Shown here: positions 20,048 through 29,930 of the stretch, in pieces
How the letters are laid out: every line of letters begins with the position of its first letter
How positions within the stretch are numbered: the stretch's first letter is position 1
Assembly (NCBI GenBank): GCA_938074325.1
Contig: CALJFZ010000021.1
Location: forward strand, 1-64,000
Source: an uncultured Flavobacteriales bacterium
GTDB taxonomy: Bacteria > Bacteroidota > Bacteroidia > Flavobacteriales_D > Sanyastnellaceae
Reading direction: 5' to 3'
Length of the DNA stretch: 64,000 nucleotides
Made by a program: the position numbers and the translations under genes
The notes under the pieces: model-generated
What the model saw: only the letters and a program-made list of their open reading frames with translations
What the model was told of the DNA's origin: nothing
Database searches by the model: none

Positions 20048-22113
20048 TAAAAGAGGAGGGTGGTCATGAGTGTTTCGCGCACCTTTTCCTCATTCACCAG
20101 CACAAAGCGTTCCAGTTTTTCGTTCAGTGGGATGGCGGGAGTTTCCATGGAGCCCACCACGTTCACAGGGGCGTCCAGGTGAGCGAAAAGTTCTGAGCCA
20201 ATGCGTCCGGCCAATGCTTGGGCGAATCCATTCGATACGGGCTCCTCCGTGACGATGAGGGCGCGGTGTGTTTCCTCGATCCGCTCCTGAATGAGGTCAA
20301 AGTCAACCGGACTGATGGTGCGCAGATCCAAAATCTCCACGCGGTCTTCGAGCCCTGCAGTCGCGGCCTCCGACCAGTACACGCCGCGTCCATAGGTGAT
20401 GATGGTGCAGGTGCTTTCGCCTTGAGCGCGCACTTGACGCACCATGCGCCCTTTGCCGATGGGGACGCGGTAATCCGCGTCGGGTTCAATGACCTTGGCG
20501 GCTTCGGTTCCGGGGATTTTTGACCAATACAGCCCTTTGTGTTCGAGGACGACCACTGGATTGGGGTCGTAGAAAGCGCTTTTGAGCAAGCCCTTCAAGT
20601 CCGCGCCGTTGGATGGGTAAACCACCTTGATACCCCGGATGTTGGCCAATACCGATTCGATGCTGGAGCTGTGGTACGGGCCGCCCGATCCGTATGCGCC
20701 GATGGGTACGCGAATCAGGCTGTGGATGGGCCATTGTCCATTGGAAAGGAAGTAGCTGCGGCTCAACTCGGTGAATAGTTGGTTCAATCCGGGCCAGAGG
20801 TAATCGGCGAATTGCACCTCGACAATGGGGCGGAGGCCTGCGGCGGACATGCCGGCCGTGGAGCCGATGATGAAGGCCTCCTGAATGGGTGTGTTGAATA
20901 CCCTTTGGTCGCCAAATTTTTGAGCAAGCGTCGCTGCTTCGCGGAAGACTCCGCCCAAGCGTCCTCCGACGTCTTGACCGTACAGCAAAGCTTCGGGATG
21001 GTCGGCTAAGATTTCCTGCATGGCGTGCAATGCGCAGTCCACCATTAAGGTAGGCTCATCGTCCGTACCCACGCGTTTGCCGGATTCTGCGGTAATCTTC
21101 GTCGGAGCCATGGCATGCTGCGCAAGCAACAGAGGGTCTGGCTCATCGTGCGTTTGGGCGCTTTCAAACGCCGCGGCGACGTCAGTGGCCGCTTCCGCTT
21201 GCAGTTCATCCAGCGCCGCTCCTTCGATGCCCAAACTTTCGAGGCGTTTCCGCAAGGCGAGCAACGGATCGCGTTTGGCATGCTCCTCGAGGTCGTCTCG
21301 GTACCATTCTTTGCGAACGCCGCTTGTGTGGTGTCCGAGGAGGGGAACATGGGCGTGCACCAAGACCGGTTTTCGTTCGGTTCGGACGTGGTTGAAGGCT
21401 TCGATCATGGCCAACATGCTCGCCTCCGCGTCGGAGCCGTCGACCTCGATTGCCTTGATTTGGGGGAAGGCCTTGACCAATGTCGACGCGTCATTGGATC
21501 GGATTTCTGAGGCGTGAGCTGAAATGTCCCACTCGTTGTCTTGCACCAACCAAACAATGGGCAATTCGCGCAAATCAGTCATGTGCAAGGCTTCGCTTAC
21601 TTCGCCTTCCGTAATCGCCGCATCACCGATGGAGCAAACGACAACTGCAGGTGCTCCTCCGCGCTCTTGGGGCAGTCCTTGTTGTTCGCGGTATTGGAGC
21701 CCCAGTGCGACTCCGGCGGCGGGAATGGCTTGCATGCCCGTGGCACTGCTCTGGTGAGGAATGCGCGGAAGCCCTTCACGATTCAACGAAGGGTGGCTGT
21801 AGTACGTTCGCCCACCGCTGAAGGGGTCGTCGCCTTTGGCCAAAAGCTGCAACATCAATTCCTCCGGTTGCATGCCCATGCTCATGAGCAAGCAATCGTC
21901 CCGGTAATACGCGCTGAGAAAATCTTGCGGTTCAAGCAGGCGACCCGTGGCCCACTGGATGGCTTCGTGACCGCGAGAACAGGCGTGCACGTATTTGGAC
22001 GTCAGGCGCGCATTGGCTTCGTACAAATCACTCATTGCCCGGGCCGTGCTCATCGTTTTAAATGCTTCAAGCAGAGCCTTTACGCCGGTTTCGAGGGGAG
22101 AAGTGTCCTTCAT
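20047..22113 (-). CDS. 2-oxoacid (branched-chain) dehydrogenase E1, fused alpha and beta subunits
   Basis: E1-alpha TPP motif GDAAITEGEVSEALHMTDLRELPIVWLVQDNEWDIS followed by E1-beta GQDVGGRLGGVFREA...TPIQEAFIIGSTAGMSAAGLRPIVEVQFADYLWPGLNQ in a single 688-aa ORF. Confidence 0.92.
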   Translation of the reverse strand: MKDTSPLETGVKALLEAFKTMSTARAMSDLYEANARLTSKYVHACSRGHEAIQWATGRLLEPQDFLSAYYRDDCLLMSMGMQPEELMLQLLAKGDDPFSGGRTYYSHPSLNREGLPRIPHQSSATGMQAIPAAGVALGLQYREQQGLPQERGGAPAVVVCSIGDAAITEGEVSEALHMTDLRELPIVWLVQDNEWDISAHASEIRSNDASTLVKAFPQIKAIEVDGSDAEASMLAMIEAFNHVRTERKPVLVHAHVPLLGHHTSGVRKEWYRDDLEEHAKRDPLLALRKRLESLGIEGAALDELQAEAATDVAAAFESAQTHDEPDPLLLAQHAMAPTKITAESGKRVGTDDEPTLMVDCALHAMQEILADHPEALLYGQDVGGRLGGVFREAATLAQKFGDQRVFNTPIQEAFIIGSTAGMSAAGLRPIVEVQFADYLWPGLNQLFTELSRSYFLSNGQWPIHSLIRVPIGAYGSGGPYHSSSIESVLANIRGIKVVYPSNGADLKGLLKSAFYDPNPVVVLEHKGLYWSKIPGTEAAKVIEPDADYRVPIGKGRMVRQVRAQGESTCTIITYGRGVYWSEAATAGLEDRVEILDLRTISPVDFDLIQERIEETHRALIVTEEPVSNGFAQALAGRIGSELFAHLDAPVNVVGSMETPAIPLNEKLERFVLVNEEKVRETLMTTLLF

Positions 22114-22166
22114 TTTTCGTTGATACGGTAAAGATAGCGCAGGCAGGATGGGTTACCTTCGTTGCG

Positions 22167-24191
22167 ATGCACAACACGGCTTGGAAATGGGAAGGGACGG
22201 GGAATGAGTTCATCCTGATGGACCGGCGAAATTGGGCTGAGTTGCCCGATGCCGCCATCATTGCATCAATGTGCGATCCGGCCAGTGGAGCAGGTGCGGA
22301 CGGCGTAATTTTCTTTCGACCTCTGAATGAAGAGGAGCCTACATACCCATGCTATGCTTGGGAAATGGACTACCTGAATGCTGACGGTTCGCGGTCCTTT
22401 TGTGGCAACGGCAGTCGAGCCCTTTTTGCCTTCCTGCGTGAAAAAGGCTGGATGCCTCCGGCGGGCGGTACGCTGCGCGCATGTGACGGTTCCCACGCCG
22501 TAGCCTGGGACGATGTGGCAGCCCTTCCGGGTGTCGCCCTCCGACCTGTGCAGCCTCCGGTGCCTACTGCTGACGGCGCCACATTTGTGGATACGGGGTC
22601 TCCGCATCATTTGATTTTCGCAGTGGATGTGGATGCCGTGGATGTTCAATCCCGCGGGAGCGAGGTGCGCTATAGCCCGGCCTACGCTCCCGAAGGCACG
22701 AATGTGGATTTTGTTGAGGTGGTCAATGCCGAGTGCCTGAAGATGCGTACGTATGAACGCGGCGTGGAAGGAGAAACGCGAGCCTGTGGTACGGGTGCGG
22801 TGGCCGCGGCCATTGCAGACCATGCGGCACGGGGCGGAGCCCTGCGAAGAGAAGTGATCATGCCGGGAGGGGTCTTGCGGGTCGAGATGAATCCGCCAAG
22901 CGAAGAGGAGGGCGTCTACAATGGCGTTTGGCTGTTCGGAGCGGCAAGTCAGCTGTTTCAAGCGGCTTGGGATGGGGTGAAATGGACGGCGCTGTTAGTG
23001 GCGCTTTTCTTTGCAACCACTGCCACGGCCACTGGCGACGGCCAATCAAATTGGACGGATGAGGTGCAAATTTCCATTCTGACGGGTTCACCCGGTTCGG
23101 ATCTCTACAGCGCTTGGGGCCACACGGCCATTCGGGTTTATGATCCCGGGCAGACGCCCCCATCGGATTGGACGTACAACTACGGCACGTTTGAATTTGG
23201 CGAAGGGTTTTACCTCCGATTTATGCGCGGGGAGCTGAACTACCGCTTGGCCAAAGCTCCCTTCTCCTCCTTCCAACGGGAATACATGCACTACGAACGG
23301 GCCATCTTAGAGCAGCCTTTAGCGCTTGAACCTTCCGACGCACGGGCTGTGGTGGAGTTTTTGGAATGGAATTACCGGCCTGAAAATCGGGTCTATGCCT
23401 ACAAGTTTTTTGAAGACAATTGCTCCTCCCGGGTCTTGACAGTGCTGGACCAAGTGTTCGGAGAGCGATGGGATCCGGGGTGTGCAGCGGATGCGGCTAT
23501 GGGAGTCACCTACCGGGAGGCGTTGCGGCCGTACATGCACGGAGACCGATGGATTGAAGCGGGGATTGATTTTATTCTCGGCCCACGTGCCGATCGGCTG
23601 ATGCCACCCTGCGGCTCGAGCTTTCTACCCGACGGGTTGATGCAGCAACTGCAGTTGGGAAGGCTGGACGGTGTGCACATTGCCGAGACGCCGGAGGAGT
23701 TGCTTCCTCCCCAGCGTGGTTGGTTCCGCACCGTGTCGTTGTCCCTGTGGACCCGCCCGAACCTCTGGCTGGGCTTGTTGACGCTGTTGACCACGCTAGC
23801 GGCCATTCGTCGCTTGATGCACCACCGTTTGGGCGCTCGGGTTCCACGATGGGAAGAACGGATGGGCAAGGTATGTTTGGCTATCGCCGGTCTACTGGGG
23901 ACCTTGCTCCTTGCCATGTGGACCCTCACCGATCACCGGGATACATGGGCCAACTTGAACCTGCTGTGGGCTTCGCCATTGATTGCCTTGTTGCCATTGT
24001 TGAAAGGGCAAGCGAGAGAATGGTTGCGATGGGCGTTGTCGGTGGTGGTTGTGGGCTTCTTGTTGCTCAGTAATTTTGCAACCCAGCACATTCCCTTCAC
24101 GTCCATGTTGATGGGGTGGGCTGTTTGGCTTTGCCTCGATCCCTGGATCTTTCCGTGGAAGACGGGTACGGGCCCATTGAATGCACGATGA
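22167..24191 (+). CDS. dapF: Diaminopimelate epimerase fused in frame to a DUF4105/Lnb-N-terminal-like periplasmic plus multi-TM domain
   Basis: N-terminal ~267 aa DapF with both catalytic Cys motifs (FCGNGSRALFAFL, RACGTGAVAAA), then VKWTALLVALFFATTATATG signal/TM segment, SPGSDLYSAWGHTAIRVYDP...NYGTFEFG...NYRLAK...EDNCSSRVLTVLD, and 4-5 C-terminal TM helices; no stop codon between. Confidence 0.88.
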   Translation: MHNTAWKWEGTGNEFILMDRRNWAELPDAAIIASMCDPASGAGADGVIFFRPLNEEEPTYPCYAWEMDYLNADGSRSFCGNGSRALFAFLREKGWMPPAGGTLRACDGSHAVAWDDVAALPGVALRPVQPPVPTADGATFVDTGSPHHLIFAVDVDAVDVQSRGSEVRYSPAYAPEGTNVDFVEVVNAECLKMRTYERGVEGETRACGTGAVAAAIADHAARGGALRREVIMPGGVLRVEMNPPSEEEGVYNGVWLFGAASQLFQAAWDGVKWTALLVALFFATTATATGDGQSNWTDEVQISILTGSPGSDLYSAWGHTAIRVYDPGQTPPSDWTYNYGTFEFGEGFYLRFMRGELNYRLAKAPFSSFQREYMHYERAILEQPLALEPSDARAVVEFLEWNYRPENRVYAYKFFEDNCSSRVLTVLDQVFGERWDPGCAADAAMGVTYREALRPYMHGDRWIEAGIDFILGPRADRLMPPCGSSFLPDGLMQQLQLGRLDGVHIAETPEELLPPQRGWFRTVSLSLWTRPNLWLGLLTLLTTLAAIRRLMHHRLGARVPRWEERMGKVCLAIAGLLGTLLLAMWTLTDHRDTWANLNLLWASPLIALLPLLKGQAREWLRWALSVVVVGFLLLSNFATQHIPFTSMLMGWAVWLCLDPWIFPWKTGTGPLNAR

Positions 24192-25732
24192 AACGACTTT
24201 CATTCACATACCCGCTCGCCCTCTGGGCTGTCGTTGGTTTCCTGGCCCTGTTGACAGGCTGCCAACGCGAACCTACTACGTGGACCGTGGATGTCGCCCT
24301 GCCATTGATCGACGACGGCTGGAGCTGGACGGACGCCATAGAGGGACTTTCCGAGGATTCTGCCCTCCAAGTTGAGCAAGGCACTCCGGCCATATTGCGT
24401 TACCAAGGGGCAGTGGCTAATTGGGAAATTGCGTCGTTGACTGAGCTTCCTGATACCATCGTGGCGCAAGAGTTGACTCCTGAATTCAACGGCGGTCCCT
24501 TTCCCGTGCCGCCGGGTGCTGTGCTCCTCGATACAGAAGAAGACATCGTGTTTGCAGGCATCGATCAGCAATTCTCCGGCATTGTCCTCTCGGCCGGCCG
24601 CATCGAATATTTCGTCGAAAGCTCGACGAACGGTTATGTGGACCTGCAATATGACTTTCCAAGCGTCACCATCGACGGCGTACCCGTGGAGTTGAAGGTG
24701 GTGTTGCCGCCAAGCGACGGTGTGGCCTTTCAAAGCGAGCAGGGCACCATCGATTTGGCCGGAGCTGTCATTGATTTGACTGGTGTCTCTGGGAACGAAA
24801 TCAACCGCATCGCAAGCCATTTGGTCATCGGCACCCCCAGCGATATCAGCGACACGGCGCAAGTCTATGGTACGGACAGCATTCGCGTCCAAATGCACTT
24901 TCAAGGCATGTTGGTGGAACAGGTTGCTGGTTACTTTGGTCAGGAGACCGTGGCGTTTGATGCCGAGCAACAGGTGTTCCATCCCAATGATTTTCCGAGT
25001 GGGTTTCTGCAGATCGAACCCACGCGGGCCGTGCTGCAATTCCGCAACACCATCGCAGCCGACTTGCGGTTGCAATTGGATGCACTGAGCGTGGATGGAA
25101 TGGCCGTGGGGCATCCGGCATTGGGTGTGCCGCAGTTGATTGCCCGCGCCGACTGGTCAGGGGATGAAGTGGAGCCGACGGTATGGGAGATGGACCTGCT
25201 CCAGACCGGACCGTCTATTTTCGAAATGCTTGGGTATTTGCCGCAATTTGTTTCCGTTGACGGGGAAGCCCGGTTGAACCCGCTCGGCGATGTATCAGGC
25301 GGTCAGGATTTCTTTGATACGCGCCAACCCCCTCAGCTCTACCTTGACTTAGAGTGGCCGCTTGAGGGCGCCATCGAAGACCTGCGTGTGGTGCGTTCAT
25401 TGGAATGGGGCGGAGAGGAATTGAAAGGCTTCGAAGGCGAGCTGATTATGCGCGTGACCAATGGATTCCCGGTGCAATGGAGCCTCCAAGGAACCTGGGC
25501 CTATGCCGACGCTTCCCTCGAACCCGAAGTATTTACCTTGGGTTTGGACGCGTTCCCCGGGAGTGAGACGGCAGAAATCCGCATTCCCATAAATGAAGCT
25601 CGGCTGGCGTCTCCGGCTGTGCTGTCGATTGAAGCGGCCATGAAGTCCGATGGACCAGTCCAATTCACCGGCGTAGAGCGAACGCGGTTGCAAGTTGCGG
25701 TGGAAGGAACCTACAACGTCGAGGTGCAATGA
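24188..25732 (+). CDS. Hypothetical lipoprotein
   Basis: MKRLSFTYPLALWAVVGFLALLTGCQREP lipobox; ATGA overlap with the upstream gene. Confidence 0.8.
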   Translation: MKRLSFTYPLALWAVVGFLALLTGCQREPTTWTVDVALPLIDDGWSWTDAIEGLSEDSALQVEQGTPAILRYQGAVANWEIASLTELPDTIVAQELTPEFNGGPFPVPPGAVLLDTEEDIVFAGIDQQFSGIVLSAGRIEYFVESSTNGYVDLQYDFPSVTIDGVPVELKVVLPPSDGVAFQSEQGTIDLAGAVIDLTGVSGNEINRIASHLVIGTPSDISDTAQVYGTDSIRVQMHFQGMLVEQVAGYFGQETVAFDAEQQVFHPNDFPSGFLQIEPTRAVLQFRNTIAADLRLQLDALSVDGMAVGHPALGVPQLIARADWSGDEVEPTVWEMDLLQTGPSIFEMLGYLPQFVSVDGEARLNPLGDVSGGQDFFDTRQPPQLYLDLEWPLEGAIEDLRVVRSLEWGGEELKGFEGELIMRVTNGFPVQWSLQGTWAYADASLEPEVFTLGLDAFPGSETAEIRIPINEARLASPAVLSIEAAMKSDGPVQFTGVERTRLQVAVEGTYNVEVQ

Positions 25733-26883
25733 GGTGGGGAATGTTCATAGCGGTGATGTGCTGGATGCACGGGCTAACCGCCCAACTCGACTCATTGGTC
25801 TGGGATGCTGCTGTTTGGGGGCAACACCGTTCCAATGCCTTGGACCACGAACTGGGTCGGCTATTGGTGCGAGGAGGAACCATTGACCGGTCTTTGGTCG
25901 ATGCGGCTCGTTCCGCCCAAGGCAATGAAATGGGAGCATTTGGTTTCTCCTCCGGCGCAGTGGTTAATTGGCAGAGTCTCGAAACCTGGAAGGAAACAGA
26001 GGCGCACCTGTGTGGGTCGTTTGGGCTGAGGAGCTTGGGGGATGTGCGTTGGACCCCGGAATTGTTTGACCTCGTTTTTACGGGGAATGCGGGGCATTTG
26101 GGGCGATGGGACGTACTGGACGGTTCACGTTTTCGAACGTCCACTTGGGCCCATGCGGCCATCGGACTGGTCGGGAAAAACCAAAGCAGGCTCGAGTTGG
26201 GTTTGGTTCACCGGCTGAATTCGATCGATGCACGCATTCAGAATGGCCACTTTTTCGTGAACGAAGGGGTGGATTCCCTCGCGGGATTTTTGCGCGGATA
26301 CGCCGGCTGGGCAGAGCGAGGTGAATGGGGAATGCTCGTCAATGCGGAATGGCATTTTTTGAGGGAGGAAGCGCCATTTGCTTTTCACTTACGGGTGCAG
26401 AATTTGGGATTCGTGATCGGACCGGAATGGACGCAATTGTCCGTCGACACCCTGATTGAAACAACAGGCCTGACGCTTGCTGGTCCGGGTTTGTCGGTCG
26501 AGGCAATCAGCGAATCAGATGGCGTTGAAGACCTGTTGACGGTGGTCTCCCAGCCTTACCGAGTGCGCTGGATGCCGGCTCGCCTGGATGCGTCGTTTGA
26601 ATACCCGCTTGGGCCGCGTTCGGGTTGGGACATTCAAGCCCAGGTCGGCGACTGGATGCCGGTGCCAAGGGCGATGACCGGTTACCGCCGTGCGATTGGA
26701 AAGCAATGGCAAGCGGGCGTCCAGTTGGTCGCTGGCGGATGGGGGCGGCTCCGGCCTGCTGCGTGGGCTCGGTGGAGAAAGCCTGGAGAACACGCATGGA
26801 TGCTGTACATCGAAGATCCATTCGGCTGGGGGTCAAAGGCCGCTTACGGACGGGGAATTACCCTCCGTTATCAAAACTTATAA
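25729..26883 (+). CDS. Secreted/outer-membrane hypothetical protein (DUF5723-like)
   Basis: Signal peptide; repeated amphipathic strands with aromatic residues, ends GRGITLRYQNL; ATGA overlap with the preceding lipoprotein. Confidence 0.7.
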   Translation: MRWGMFIAVMCWMHGLTAQLDSLVWDAAVWGQHRSNALDHELGRLLVRGGTIDRSLVDAARSAQGNEMGAFGFSSGAVVNWQSLETWKETEAHLCGSFGLRSLGDVRWTPELFDLVFTGNAGHLGRWDVLDGSRFRTSTWAHAAIGLVGKNQSRLELGLVHRLNSIDARIQNGHFFVNEGVDSLAGFLRGYAGWAERGEWGMLVNAEWHFLREEAPFAFHLRVQNLGFVIGPEWTQLSVDTLIETTGLTLAGPGLSVEAISESDGVEDLLTVVSQPYRVRWMPARLDASFEYPLGPRSGWDIQAQVGDWMPVPRAMTGYRRAIGKQWQAGVQLVAGGWGRLRPAAWARWRKPGEHAWMLYIEDPFGWGSKAAYGRGITLRYQNL

Positions 26884-26926
26884 TCCAGGACAGCACCGAT
26901 TGACGAGAACAAACGACCTTTAGTGC

Positions 26927-27748
26927 ATGAACCGAAAGGAACTACACCAACGCGCAGGCTGGACTGCTGGCAACCGATTGCAAATCATCGCAGGACCTTG
27001 TGCGATTGAGGGAGAGTCCATCGCCATGGAAGTGGCTGAAGGGGTTGTCGAAGTGTGTGAGGCCCTCGATTTGCCCTTGATTTTCAAAGGCTCTTACCGG
27101 AAAGCCAACCGCTCGCGATTGGACAGTTTCACAGGCATCGGCGATGAAAAAGCCTTGGAGATTCTGGCGGCTGTGGGCGAACGGTTCAATGTACCAACCA
27201 CCACAGACATCCACGCTGCAGAGGAAGCTGCCATTGCTGCCGAGTACGTGGACGTCCTGCAAATCCCGGCTTTTTTGTGCCGGCAAACCGACTTATTGGT
27301 CGCTGCAGCCAACACTGGGAAAGTGGTCAACATCAAAAAGGGGCAGTTCCTCTCGCCAGAGGCCATGCAGCACGCCGTGGTCAAGGTGCAGGAATCAGGC
27401 AACGACCGCGTGTGGCTCACGGAACGCGGGACTATGCTCGGCTACCAAGACATGGTCGTCGACATGCGCGGTTTTCCTGTCATGGGCCGCATGGCGCCGG
27501 TCATCGCGGACATCACCCACAGCTTACAGCAGCCCAATCAAACTTCAGGCGTTACAGGCGGTCGTCCCGAATTGATTGCGACCATCGGGAAGGCAGCAGT
27601 TGCTGCTGGCGCCAACGGCGTATTCATCGAGACCCATCCCCGCCCAGGGGAGGCGCTTTCAGACGGAGCGAACATGCTACCGTTGGACCAACTTCACGAA
27701 TTACTCACCCAGTTAAAGCGCGTGCATGCAGCGGTCCAAGCGGATTAA
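26927..27748 (+). CDS. kdsA: 2-dehydro-3-deoxyphosphooctonate aldolase (KDO-8-P synthase)
   Basis: IAGPCAIEGES, FKGSYRKANRSRLDSFTGIGDEKAL, DVLQIPAFLCRQTDLL, NIKKGQFLSPE. Confidence 0.97.
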   Translation: MNRKELHQRAGWTAGNRLQIIAGPCAIEGESIAMEVAEGVVEVCEALDLPLIFKGSYRKANRSRLDSFTGIGDEKALEILAAVGERFNVPTTTDIHAAEEAAIAAEYVDVLQIPAFLCRQTDLLVAAANTGKVVNIKKGQFLSPEAMQHAVVKVQESGNDRVWLTERGTMLGYQDMVVDMRGFPVMGRMAPVIADITHSLQQPNQTSGVTGGRPELIATIGKAAVAAGANGVFIETHPRPGEALSDGANMLPLDQLHELLTQLKRVHAAVQAD

Positions 27749-29177
27749 ATGCCTGGCCGTTTCGGCGGCATTGTTGTGGGCTTTCGCCGGTTTCGCTCAA
27801 ACGGATACCGTAGAAGTGCGCATTTACGGCGGACAGCGCGACGATCGGGGGCTTCGGTTGATCGAGATGGCCAACGGTGACGTTGTCGCTCTATCCTCGT
27901 CAAACAGCACCACCGATGAGGAACCGCACGCTTGGGTGCGGAGGTTTAATGAGGAGGTGAATGTTGTGTGGGATGCCACTGTGGCCGATGCCCCATTGCT
28001 TCAAGCACAGGATGTTGTGGAACACGGTTCAGGCCTTCTGACCATCTTGGGAACACGCTATGCCAACGCTTCGGCGGCATACGATTGGGGATGGTATACG
28101 CTAGACGCCAATGGCGTTCAGACCGGAGAATCGCATTGGGGAACGGAGTCGTGGGATTTGCCCAGCCGGGTACTCCACCGCAATGACAGCCTTTGGACCT
28201 TGGGCACGAGCTATGCAAACGGGACGGGAGACCTGCATTGCACCTTGCACACGTGGACCGCGGGTGCGTGGGCATTGGCCAGTCAGTGGAGCGTCGAAAC
28301 AGCCGGCGAAGCTTCCGTGGTCGACGCGGAGTGGTTTGGTTCGCGGCTCGCCGTATTCGCTGCCATGGACGGAGACGACCACGCAGCGTTTTCAGTGCTC
28401 GACCCTCTGACCGGCGAGGCGGATTGGACCTTTGCCACGTCGTTTGGGGTGCCCACCACCGCCCAAGCCTTTTCCGTCCAAGATTCAACGGCAGCTTTGC
28501 TCATTAACGCAGCAACAGACGACGGTGTTCGCCTAGGTTTCGTGTGCCTCACACTCGAAGGCGATACCTTGCTCGAAACCATTCCGGGGTCGGGCGTCAA
28601 CATTGAAGGCCGCGACATCGCGTGGTACGGCCCAGAAAATTTCGCCACGATCGCGGTGACGGAAGAGTTGGGCCTTGGAGGGCAGGAATGGCTTTATTCG
28701 CGGTGGACAAGCGGAGGTGTTTGGCAAGGTGGTCCCACATTTGGTTCGCAATGGGACGAAGTTCCCTCAGCCATCCTCCATGCGGCCGACGGTCGGTTGT
28801 GGATGCTGGGTGCAACAGACGGTTATTCAAACGGACGTGACGACGCCTACCTGCTTGTGGCACCATCCCCAGGGGTTGGCAACAACGAGACGTATTTCAA
28901 CGAAGAGGTTAACATTATCGAGAACGCTGTATCGATTGGTGACCCAATCGATCCATCATCGGTTACAGTATTCCCCAATCCCGCGCGCAATGAATTCACC
29001 TTGTCAGGGGTAGGGAATGCCACGAAGTGGAACTTGGTGGATGCGTTGGGACGCACTGTGGTTTCCGGGCAAGGTGCGGGGGGCGATGCGTCTGGCCTGC
29101 CAGGCGGCACTTATTGGTTGGTTCTTGAATCTGCGCCATCGCCCGCTGTGCTCACCCTTCAAGTCGCAACGAGATGA
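27726..29177 (+). CDS. Secreted protein with T9SS C-terminal sorting domain
   Basis: Signal peptide; C-terminus VFPNPARNEFTLSG...LVDALGRTVVSGQGAGGDASGLPGGTYWLVL. Confidence 0.8.
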   Translation: MQRSKRIKCLAVSAALLWAFAGFAQTDTVEVRIYGGQRDDRGLRLIEMANGDVVALSSSNSTTDEEPHAWVRRFNEEVNVVWDATVADAPLLQAQDVVEHGSGLLTILGTRYANASAAYDWGWYTLDANGVQTGESHWGTESWDLPSRVLHRNDSLWTLGTSYANGTGDLHCTLHTWTAGAWALASQWSVETAGEASVVDAEWFGSRLAVFAAMDGDDHAAFSVLDPLTGEADWTFATSFGVPTTAQAFSVQDSTAALLINAATDDGVRLGFVCLTLEGDTLLETIPGSGVNIEGRDIAWYGPENFATIAVTEELGLGGQEWLYSRWTSGGVWQGGPTFGSQWDEVPSAILHAADGRLWMLGATDGYSNGRDDAYLLVAPSPGVGNNETYFNEEVNIIENAVSIGDPIDPSSVTVFPNPARNEFTLSGVGNATKWNLVDALGRTVVSGQGAGGDASGLPGGTYWLVLESAPSPAVLTLQVATR

Positions 29178-29662
29178 AAGCGCACCCGTCTTCGTTATTG
29201 GTAATTGCAGCCTTGGGTTTGTGCTTTTTGCAAGCATGTGGGGTGCAACGGATCTGGGTTGGTGGATCAAAATGTGAAGTCTCTGCTGGATCGGTAGATG
29301 ACTTCTTTACCCAAGACATCCTCCCTGGGATGGAAAGCAACTTGCGAAAGCAACGCATCTACTTTGTCGTCGGTTCGGCTTCATCTGGTATGGCCGAGGA
29401 AGGTCAATGGACCCTTGCTGTGGATTCTGTGCTCGTGCCCATGAGGCTTAGAACCGATGAACTTGGCGCTTGGCAGTGGTCAGGTGGACGCAATTTTTAC
29501 CAGCCGGTCAGAGAAGGAGTGATGGTCACGGAAGAGGTGGAGTTGGATGCATCGGGGTTGGATCCAAAAGAATCATCCTATTTGATTCAACGATGGCAAG
29601 ACAAATGCATCGCTCTGGTGCTGCCAGAAGTACGGCACATCGGGACCGTCGCCATGCCGTAA
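29174..29662 (+). CDS. Hypothetical lipoprotein
   Basis: MKAHPSSLLVIAALGLCFLQACGVQ lipobox; ATGA overlap with the upstream gene. Confidence 0.7.
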   Translation: MKAHPSSLLVIAALGLCFLQACGVQRIWVGGSKCEVSAGSVDDFFTQDILPGMESNLRKQRIYFVVGSASSGMAEEGQWTLAVDSVLVPMRLRTDELGAWQWSGGRNFYQPVREGVMVTEEVELDASGLDPKESSYLIQRWQDKCIALVLPEVRHIGTVAMP

Positions 29663-29735
29663 GGCGGAAATTTTGCTTTGGCACATCGCACAAATCAGCG
29701 TATCTTTACGGTCGCTTCAGCAGAAGCACAGCCAC

Positions 29736-29809
<74 letters not shown>

Positions 29810-29812
29810 CTA

Positions 29813-29848
29813 AAAAAAACGGCGTACCGATGGGTGCGCCGTTTTTAT
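29813..29848 (+). terminator. Rho-independent terminator downstream of tRNA-Ala
   Basis: aaaaacggcgtacc-gat-gggtgcgccgttttt hairpin with T-run. Confidence 0.8.
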
Positions 29849-29930
29849 TGAGCCCCTAGGATGAAGCAAATGTGTGTTCATTCGTTTGTATTGGTTGCCG
29901 TATATTGGAAATACCAAATTGTCACGCGCC

